Shown here: piece by piece, positions 58,374 to 64,000 of the stretch
How the letters are laid out: every line of letters starts with the position of its first letter
Position numbering within the stretch: the first letter of the stretch is position 1
Assembly: GCF_021129305.1 (NCBI RefSeq)
Contig: NZ_JAJOMB010000009.1
Location: 227,833 to 291,832, forward strand
Length of the DNA: 64,000 nt
Reading direction: 5' to 3'
Origin: Kineosporia babensis
GTDB lineage: Bacteria > Actinomycetota > Actinomycetes > Actinomycetales > Kineosporiaceae
Translations under genes and position numbers: made by a program
The notes under the pieces: generated by a model
Database searches by the model: none
Told to the model about the DNA's origin: nothing
Seen by the model: only the letters and a program-made list of their open reading frames with translations

Positions 58374-60634
58374 TGAGCGACGAGACGGCGACCGGCAGCA
58401 GTTCCGACGGTGGGCAGGTGCCCGCAGGGGTGGACCGGCCGACGCCGAGCGGTTCCGGTGGTTCGAGAAAAGCGGGCGCTTCCGGTCCGGCTGGTTCTGC
58501 AGTCCCTGGTTCTGCAGTGCCGGGTTCCAAGGCGCCTGGCTCGGCTGCGACGGGTGCGGCCGCCGGTGGTTCGCCCGCGAGTGGTGCGGGAACCGGTGGT
58601 TCGGCGTCTGGCGGTGCCAGGGTCGGCGCACGTGGTTCTGAGGCGGCCGGTGATTCGGTAGCCGGCGGTGATGGGGCGGCCAAGTCTCCGGTGCGCAGGC
58701 CGCAGGCCGGTCGCAGCGCCGCGCGTAAGGCTCCCGGCGAGGCGGCACCGAAGTCGGCTGCCCGCAAGCCCACCTCCAAGCGGGCGCCGGCCAAGAAGAC
58801 CACGCCGCGAAAGCCCTCCACGACATCTACAGCCTCTACTGCGATGCCGTCCGATTCGGCTGCGCCCTCTGCTCCGGCTGAGTTGTCCAGTCCGGCTGAG
58901 GCGTCTGCCTCAGTGGAGCCGTCTGTTCCGGCGGTGCCTGCTACTTCGGTTGAGGCGTCTGCTTCGGTCACGCCGTCTGCTCCGGTAGTGCCTGCTACTT
59001 CCGCTCAGGCGTCTGCTTCGAGCGAGCCGTCAGCTCCGGTTGTTCGGTCCACTCCGCCGGTGGCGCCTGCTCCGAGTTCGGCTGGGCTGTCTGCTTCAGC
59101 CGCGCCTGGGACGCCTACTCCAGCTGCGTCGTCCGCCCCTGGGTCCTCTTCTGTTTCGGCTCAGTCGCCTGCTGCGACTGGGGCGTCCGGGTCGGAAGGG
59201 CCAGTTTCGGGGGAAGCAGTGCGCACTCCGGCCACACCTGCTGCTCCGACTGGTTCGGTGACGCCGTCGGCGCAGGTCGAGCCTGCGGGTTCGGCGGCTC
59301 CGGTGGTGCCGGCGCCCGAGGTCCCGGACAAGGTGCTGGCGGAGGCGGAGGAATCCCAGGCGCTCAAGAAGGTAAGCGTTCCGCAGGCTGCGTCGATCGC
59401 TGAGGATCGGGCTTCGGGGGCTGAGGCTGCTTCGAAGGTGGCTGGGGCTGCTGCGGTTTCGCCGGTGCCGGCCGAGCAGTCGGTGGACGAGGTCGCTGGC
59501 AGCGGTTCGGACGGAGCGCAGCCGGACTTGCGCGACGATCGGAAATCCGCGTCGGGCAATGGGGTTGAGCCCAAGTTGGCGGTGGGGAAGGTTGCGCAGG
59601 CGGGTTCTGCGGCGGAGCCGTCCGCTGAGCTGGGGCAGGCCGAATCGCAGCCCGGGAAGCCGCAGCCGGTGGAGCCCAAGCTTACGGTTGGTAAGGCGGC
59701 TGAGGTAAGCGCGTCTGCTGCGCCCGAGGCAGAGCGCCGGACCACGGCTGGTTCTAAGGAAGCTCAGCCCGTGACCAAGGGAGCTGCGGCCGACAAAGCC
59801 AGCAACGACGTCCCTAAGAAGAAAGCCGCGGCAGCGCCCGAAGGCCCGCGCCCGGGAGCAAAGGGCGCGCAGGGGGCCGGTTACGCCCGGGACCGGTTCG
59901 CGGTCATGGTCGGTGCGCGAGTGCTCCGTAAGGAGAAGTTGCCGTACAGCAACGCCCTGGAAGTTGGTGCGGGGGCGACGTTCGGCTTCTCCCTGGGCCT
60001 GCTGCAGTCCGGGGTGGTGAATCGGCTCTGGATCAGCGATTTGGCTACCTCCGCGCTGGCCGCCGCCCGCCGCCGTTCTGAGCAGTTCGGTCTGCGCATT
60101 CAGGGAGACGAGCTGGCTGACCCCGAGCTTCTTCCCTTCCCAGACGGCAAATTCGATCTGGTGGTGGCGCACGCGCTGCTGCACCGGCGAATGGATCCGG
60201 CGAACACGCTCACCGAGATGCTGCGGGTGCTGAAGCCGGGCGGACGGTTCGTGATCACGGGCGAGTCCACGCGGGCGAAAGACTGGGCGTCGCCTGGTTT
60301 CGCCCGAGCGCAGGGGAGCGTGGGACGGGTCGGGATGTCGCGTGCAGGTAAGGCGCGGACTCGGCTGCCGGAGAGGTTGCGCACCCTGACGGGGGCGCCG
60401 GATGCGCCGCCGGCGGTTCCGGATCAGCTGGAGGCGCTCGCGCTGGAAGCCGGAGCTCGTGAGGTGAAGGTGAAGCCCGAGGAGCTCCTGGCGACGGTGC
60501 TGCCTTACCCCGGTGCTGATCCTGGCCCGATGGTGATCCGTTCGCGGGAGCGGCTGTCGCAGGTGGACCGCAAGCTGTCGCAAGTCCTGCCGGCCTCGGC
60601 GTTCCCGACGGTGGGGATCACCGGCCTTCGCTGA
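58373..60634 (+). CDS. Methyltransferase-domain protein with long disordered N-terminus
   Basis: This 753-aa protein has about 500 N-terminal residues of Ala/Pro/Ser/Val low complexity, including a basic patch (RKAPGEAAPKSAARKPTSKR and AKKTTPRK, histone-H1-like) near 120-150. A class I methyltransferase follows (about 515-745). The SAM site is unusual: LEVGAGATFGFSLGLLQSG resembles motif I, WISDLATSALAAARRRSE motif II, LPFPDGKFDLVVAHALLHRRMDPANTLTEMLRVLKPGGRFVI motifs IV-VI. The basic patch may bind nucleic acid or polyanions. The start overlaps the hydratase stop (TGATG). Opposite-strand open frames here are shadows of the repetitive codons. Confidence 0.75.
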   Translation: MSDETATGSSSDGGQVPAGVDRPTPSGSGGSRKAGASGPAGSAVPGSAVPGSKAPGSAATGAAAGGSPASGAGTGGSASGGARVGARGSEAAGDSVAGGDGAAKSPVRRPQAGRSAARKAPGEAAPKSAARKPTSKRAPAKKTTPRKPSTTSTASTAMPSDSAAPSAPAELSSPAEASASVEPSVPAVPATSVEASASVTPSAPVVPATSAQASASSEPSAPVVRSTPPVAPAPSSAGLSASAAPGTPTPAASSAPGSSSVSAQSPAATGASGSEGPVSGEAVRTPATPAAPTGSVTPSAQVEPAGSAAPVVPAPEVPDKVLAEAEESQALKKVSVPQAASIAEDRASGAEAASKVAGAAAVSPVPAEQSVDEVAGSGSDGAQPDLRDDRKSASGNGVEPKLAVGKVAQAGSAAEPSAELGQAESQPGKPQPVEPKLTVGKAAEVSASAAPEAERRTTAGSKEAQPVTKGAAADKASNDVPKKKAAAAPEGPRPGAKGAQGAGYARDRFAVMVGARVLRKEKLPYSNALEVGAGATFGFSLGLLQSGVVNRLWISDLATSALAAARRRSEQFGLRIQGDELADPELLPFPDGKFDLVVAHALLHRRMDPANTLTEMLRVLKPGGRFVITGESTRAKDWASPGFARAQGSVGRVGMSRAGKARTRLPERLRTLTGAPDAPPAVPDQLEALALEAGAREVKVKPEELLATVLPYPGADPGPMVIRSRERLSQVDRKLSQVLPASAFPTVGITGLR

Positions 60635-60670
60635 TAACAGGCCGATCGCTTCCTGGCCAAGGACAGCATG

Positions 60671-60712
60671 AGGATCGGGGCAGCGGACTTTGCTGCCCCG
60701 ATCCTTGTATGT
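60671..60712 (+). terminator. Terminator-like hairpin
   Basis: AGGATCGGGGCAGC (60671-60684) pairs perfectly with GCTGCCCCGATCCT (60692-60705), loop 7 nt, followed by TGTATGT. It closes the hydratase-methyltransferase unit. Confidence 0.78.
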
Positions 60713-60781
60713 GGTTGCGGTAGATCGTGCGGAAAGGGGCAGGCGCTCAACCTGACGTAGGTGCGTGCCGAGGCTTGAGCC

Positions 60782-61996
60782 GTGAGCGAGCGCCCTGCCG
60801 AAGAGCCCGAGACGGCCCAGCAACCCGCGCAGCCACCCCAAGAACAAAGCCGCACCCTGATGATGCCGGTGCGCCCGGGAGTCATCCCACCCAGCGTGTT
60901 GCGCGCCGACGGCCCCCCGCCGGAGGTGCTGCGGCAGTGGAGCGATGCGCTCTCGGCGGCGGGCTTGTACGCGGAGGCGTTGGATGTGCATCCGGCGTTG
61001 GAACGGGTGGACGTCATCCGTCAGGCCGAACTGGCTGTGCTCGCGGGGATTCACACCAAGGCGCTGGAACTGCTGCAGGAGCTCAAAGCGGCGAAGTCGG
61101 ACCGCACCAGCCGCAAGGTGGCCTCGCTGAAGCAGCGGGAGGTGGGCAAACCTGCCAGTCCGTGGTTGGAACTGCTCTCCCGGGTGGCCGAACTGCTGGC
61201 GGGGACCGGCGATTTGGAGGCGGTGAAGAGCGCCATCGGCGGAGTAGGGCCGTCGGCTGGCCTGGACTGGATCGTGGCGCTGGCCGCGGTTTCGGTGGGG
61301 GATCTCCCGATGGCCGCACCGTTGGCCCGTTCTGCGCGCGCCGGGGGCTGCCGTGACCTGCGGATGCTGACCATCGCCGCGGCGGACGATGCCCGGCAGG
61401 GGGAGCACCGCAAGGCGCTGGACTTGACCCGGCAGGCTCAGCGGATTGCCCTCCCTGACGAGGATCCGGCCGCCCTGACGGTGCACGTGCTGCAGCGCTG
61501 CGGTTTTGCGGAGGCGGCCAAGGCCTTGGCCGTAGCTGGGGTCGGCGAATCCCACCTGGCTCCCGCCTTCCGGGCGGACTGGAAGGCGGCCGCCACAGCT
61601 GCGGGGGCCGGCGGGATGGCCCTGCTCGGTCAGCAGATCAAGGCGTCGGCCCGCTGGTCCGAGCGACGGTCGGAGAAACGGGCCCGTGAGGCCGAGACCA
61701 TCGCCACCTACGACCTGACCTGCCGTTGCTACGGCTCGGGCGGCTGGATCGGACCCGGCCGGCAGTTCTACCTGCAGCACCATCTGCACGAGCTGCTGCC
61801 CGCCCCGGTGGCCGGTCTGGACGCCCGGCTGATGATCTGCCGGGCCACCAGCCTGACCTTTCTCGACCTGGTCGCCCGGGAGATCACGCTGCCGGTGCCC
61901 TCCAGCCCGCCGAGCACCCAGTTCGCCGCCGACAGCGAAGAGGAGGAGCCCACCCCGGGGATGGGAGTGAGCCTCGGGCTGGCCCTGCCCGCCTGA
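60782..61996 (+). CDS. Unknown alpha-helical (TPR-like) protein
   Basis: This 404-aa protein was not recognised. After a Pro/Gln-rich start it is almost wholly helical, with repeated helix pairs such as VLRQWSDALSAAGLYAEALDV, LAVLAGIHTKALELLQELKAA, LLSRVAELLAGTGDLEAVKSA and AAADDARQGEHRKALDLTRQA, spaced like TPR or related solenoid units. The last 100 residues include a small Cys/Gly/aromatic patch (DLTCRCYGSGGWIGPGRQFYLQHHL) that may be a separate fold. No TM helix. The GTG start at 60782 has GAGG 10 nt upstream. The context gives no functional hint. Confidence 0.68.
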   Translation: MSERPAEEPETAQQPAQPPQEQSRTLMMPVRPGVIPPSVLRADGPPPEVLRQWSDALSAAGLYAEALDVHPALERVDVIRQAELAVLAGIHTKALELLQELKAAKSDRTSRKVASLKQREVGKPASPWLELLSRVAELLAGTGDLEAVKSAIGGVGPSAGLDWIVALAAVSVGDLPMAAPLARSARAGGCRDLRMLTIAAADDARQGEHRKALDLTRQAQRIALPDEDPAALTVHVLQRCGFAEAAKALAVAGVGESHLAPAFRADWKAAATAAGAGGMALLGQQIKASARWSERRSEKRAREAETIATYDLTCRCYGSGGWIGPGRQFYLQHHLHELLPAPVAGLDARLMICRATSLTFLDLVAREITLPVPSSPPSTQFAADSEEEEPTPGMGVSLGLALPA

Positions 61997-62181
61997 TTAA
62001 AGACAGGGCCCTGTGAGTTAATTCACGGGCCAGTGGCCGGAGTGACCGTCTGGCGTGAGTAGCGTGTGCACTCAGCGGCCCAGGAGTGGCCCCGCCCGGC
62101 CCGGATGAGAAACTGAACGCCTGGTAAGCGGATGGTCAGCTCAGGGTTTCCCGCAAGTACGCGAAGAGTCGAGAGGCGCTC

Positions 62182-62958
62182 ATGAACATCGTGGTCTGTG
62201 TGAAGTACGTACCGGATGCCCAGGCCGACCGTGCATTCTCGCCGGACGACAACACTACGGACCGTGAGGTCGACGGCCTGCTCTCCGAGCTCGACGAATA
62301 CCCGGTCGAGGAGGCGCTGAAGCTCGCCGAGGCCACCGACGGCAAGGTCATCGCGCTGACCGTCGGCCCGGACGACGCCGAGGACGCCGTGCGCAAGGCC
62401 CTGCAGATGGGCGCGCACGAGGGCGTGCACGTCCTCGACGACGCGATCCACGGCTCGGACGCCCTGGCCACCTCCAAGGTGCTGGCCGCGGCGCTCGGCA
62501 AGCTCGAGTTCGACCTGGTCCTGACCGGCATGACCTCGACCGACGGCACGATGGGCGTGGTCCCGGCGATGCTCGCCGAGCGGCTCGGCCTGCCCCAGGT
62601 CACCCTGGCCAGCGAGCTGACGGTGGCCGACGGCAAGGCCACGATCCGCCGGGACAACGACGCGAACACCGAGATCGTCGAGGCCGCCCTGCCCGCCGTG
62701 GTCAGCGTGACCGACCAGATCAACGAGCCGCGTTTCCCCTCGTTCAAGGGGATCATGGCGGCCAAGAAGAAGCCGTTGCAGACCTGGTCGCTGGACGACC
62801 TGGGGATCTCCGCGGACGAGGTCGGCCTGTCCGCCGCCTGGACGTCGGTCGCCGACGTCACCGCGCGCCCGCCGCGCACCGCCGGCCAGGTTGTCACCGA
62901 CGAGGGCGACGGCGGCACCAAGCTCGTCGAGTTCCTCGCCGGCGCCAAGCTGGTCTGA
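62182..62958 (+). CDS. etfB: Electron transfer flavoprotein beta subunit
   Basis: This 258-aa subunit binds AMP and with EtfA shuttles electrons from acyl-CoA dehydrogenases to the membrane quinone pool. It opens MNIVVCVKYVPDAQADRAF and shows LDEYPVEEALKLAEA, VIALTVGPDDAEDAVRKALQMGA and DLVLTGMTSTDGTMGVVPAMLAERLGLP, all ETF-beta hallmarks. ATG 62182 is preceded by GAGGCG. It is first in the etfBA operon, 36 bp from etfA. The hydratase 4 kb upstream points to fatty-acid oxidation. Confidence 0.95.
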   Translation: MNIVVCVKYVPDAQADRAFSPDDNTTDREVDGLLSELDEYPVEEALKLAEATDGKVIALTVGPDDAEDAVRKALQMGAHEGVHVLDDAIHGSDALATSKVLAAALGKLEFDLVLTGMTSTDGTMGVVPAMLAERLGLPQVTLASELTVADGKATIRRDNDANTEIVEAALPAVVSVTDQINEPRFPSFKGIMAAKKKPLQTWSLDDLGISADEVGLSAAWTSVADVTARPPRTAGQVVTDEGDGGTKLVEFLAGAKLV

Positions 62959-62994
62959 TCCCCCCGACGTCGCGCAGGAAAGGAAACTTCGAGA

Positions 62995-63957
62995 ATGTCC
63001 CAGGTACTCGTGCTCGTCGACCACGTCGACGGCGCTGTTCGCAAGCCCACCACGGAACTGCTCACCATCGCCGCGCGCCTGGGTGAACCGGCCGCCGTGT
63101 TCATCGGCCAGGGGTACGACAACGCCGCGGCCACGCTCGCCGAGTACGGCGCCCAGAAGGTCTACCAGGTCGAGGGTGAGGGCATCGAGGACTACCTCGT
63201 CGCCCCCAAGGCCGAGGCGCTGGCCGCTGTGGTTTCCCAGGCCGGTGAGGTCGCCGCGGTGCTGCTGGCCAGCTCCGGTGAGAACAAGGAGATCGCCGGC
63301 CGGCTGGCCGTCAAGCTGGACTCCGGCCTGATCACCGACGCGGTGGACGTGCAGGCCGGCGAGAACGGCCCGGTCACCGTGCAGTCGGTGTTCGCCGCCG
63401 CGTTCTCGGTCACCGCCAGCGTCACCAAGGGCGTGCCGGTGATCACGGTCAAGCCGAACTCGGCCGAGCCGCAGACCGTCGCGGGCGTCACCCCCGAGCT
63501 GGTCAGCGTTCCGGTCACGATCTCCGACCTGGCCAGGACCGCCAAGGTGGTTGAGCGCCGGGCCAAGGAGAAGGGCGGGCGGCCCGAGCTCACCGAGGCC
63601 GCGATCGTGGTCTCCGGTGGCCGTGGCACGGACGGCAACTTCGGCCCGGTCGAGAGCTTCGCCGATGCGCTGGGCGGTGCCGTCGGCGCATCCCGGGCCG
63701 CGGTCGACGCCGGCTGGTACCCGCACAGCAGCCAGGTCGGGCAGACCGGTAAGCAGGTCTCGCCCACGCTCTATGTGGCCAGCGGGATCTCCGGCGCGAT
63801 CCAGCACCGGGCCGGCATGCAGACGTCCAAGACGATCGTGGCGATCAACAAGGACCCGGAGGCGCCGATCTTCGAGCTCGTCGACTTCGGTGTGGTCGGC
63901 GACCTGTTCAAGGTGCTGCCGCAGGCCACCGACGAGGTGCTCAAGCGCAAGGGCTGA
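62995..63957 (+). CDS. etfA: Electron transfer flavoprotein alpha subunit
   Basis: This 320-aa subunit carries the FAD. The C-terminal FAD domain shows [61 protein letters not shown] and [31 protein letters not shown], the classical ETF-alpha signature. The N-terminal domain pairs with EtfB. GGAAAGG precedes ATG 62995. The gene is complete; its stop is at 63955-63957. Confidence 0.96.
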   Translation: MSQVLVLVDHVDGAVRKPTTELLTIAARLGEPAAVFIGQGYDNAAATLAEYGAQKVYQVEGEGIEDYLVAPKAEALAAVVSQAGEVAAVLLASSGENKEIAGRLAVKLDSGLITDAVDVQAGENGPVTVQSVFAAAFSVTASVTKGVPVITVKPNSAEPQTVAGVTPELVSVPVTISDLARTAKVVERRAKEKGGRPELTEAAIVVSGGRGTDGNFGPVESFADALGGAVGASRAAVDAGWYPHSSQVGQTGKQVSPTLYVASGISGAIQHRAGMQTSKTIVAINKDPEAPIFELVDFGVVGDLFKVLPQATDEVLKRKG

Positions 63958-63989
63958 TCTCGAGCAGGCGGGGGCGGTCCTTCCCGGGG

Positions 63990-64000
63990 CCCCCCCCCCC
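63990..64000. other. Run of 11 C at the window edge
   Basis: The window ends in an uninterrupted C tract directly after GGGG. It may be a true homopolymer or a contig-end artefact; the sequence beyond is not visible. Confidence 0.5.

Noticed and set aside
59096..61789. 897-aa minus-strand frame across the methyltransferase and helical protein genes
   Set aside because: It spans a terminator and two genes with real domain motifs; its product is Arg/His low complexity.
62006..62031. Hairpin GGGCCCTGTGA/TCACGGGCC upstream of etfB as terminator
   Set aside because: The stem contains a bulge and no T-run follows; too weak to annotate.
1..64000. tRNA, rRNA, transposase or phage genes
   Set aside because: None was recognised on either strand by eye; a covariance-model scan would be decisive for small RNAs.

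Overview
The window is 64 kb of very high-GC DNA with dense genes, frequent GTG/TTG starts and 1-4 bp stop/start overlaps. Gene content points to an actinomycete: the GlgE maltosyltransferase pathway (glgE-treS-mak), an isolated ctaD, a YcnI/CopC copper pair, FHA and WYL regulators, an Eis-like acetyltransferase and actinobacterial-type etfBA. A Kineosporia-like genus is my guess only. No phage, transposase, tRNA, rRNA or CRISPR was found; this looks like core chromosome with some fast-evolving repeat-rich genes. Function calls come from reading motifs, not from database searches.

Layout. 1-4.5 kb: two MFS transporters, a ROK regulator, a VOC protein and a threonine/serine dehydratase; two divergent pairs here share strikingly similar compact promoters. 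4.5-12.8 kb: a GGDEF-EAL protein, then a coupled pair (a 90-aa membrane protein and a 1407-aa membrane-anchored protein full of 5- and 6-residue repeats), then an FHA-winged-helix protein. 12.8-19.1 kb: envelope genes (polyprenyl glycosylphosphotransferase, unknown membrane protein, GT39 glycosyltransferase, membrane-anchored protein). 19.1-26.5 kb: an MTHFR-like protein coupled to a methyltransferase, a luciferase-like oxidoreductase, ctaD, another methyltransferase, and an M48 peptidase. 26.6-37 kb: an orphan hybrid histidine kinase, twin lipoproteins, an acyltransferase, a WYL regulator with a probable operator, an Eis-like acetyltransferase and hutH.

37-43.5 kb is a copper-flavoured neighbourhood: a CopC-fold protein that has lost its copper ligands, a membrane protein with a 162-bp tandem duplication, a His/Met-rich membrane protein, about 1 kb of satellite-like DNA (16-bp units in a roughly 258-bp higher-order repeat), then YcnI and a ligand-complete CopC. 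43.5-57.5 kb: an NTF2-like/OmpA membrane protein and the alpha-glucan cluster (mak, treS, glgE on the minus strand; glgP, an internally duplicated 327-aa unknown, glgX and a YbjN-like protein). TreS and Mak would turn trehalose into maltose-1-phosphate, GlgE would extend glucan, and GlgP/GlgX would degrade it; glgB is not in the window. 57.6-64 kb: enoyl-CoA hydratase, a methyltransferase with a roughly 500-aa disordered tail, an unknown helical protein, and etfB-etfA.

The most unusual items are the satellite array at 41.1-41.76 kb, the 5-/6-residue repeat proteins at 7.2-11.5 and 37.8-39.8 kb, the matching bidirectional promoters at 1.93 and 3.5 kb, and the duplicated-domain protein inside the glycogen cluster.
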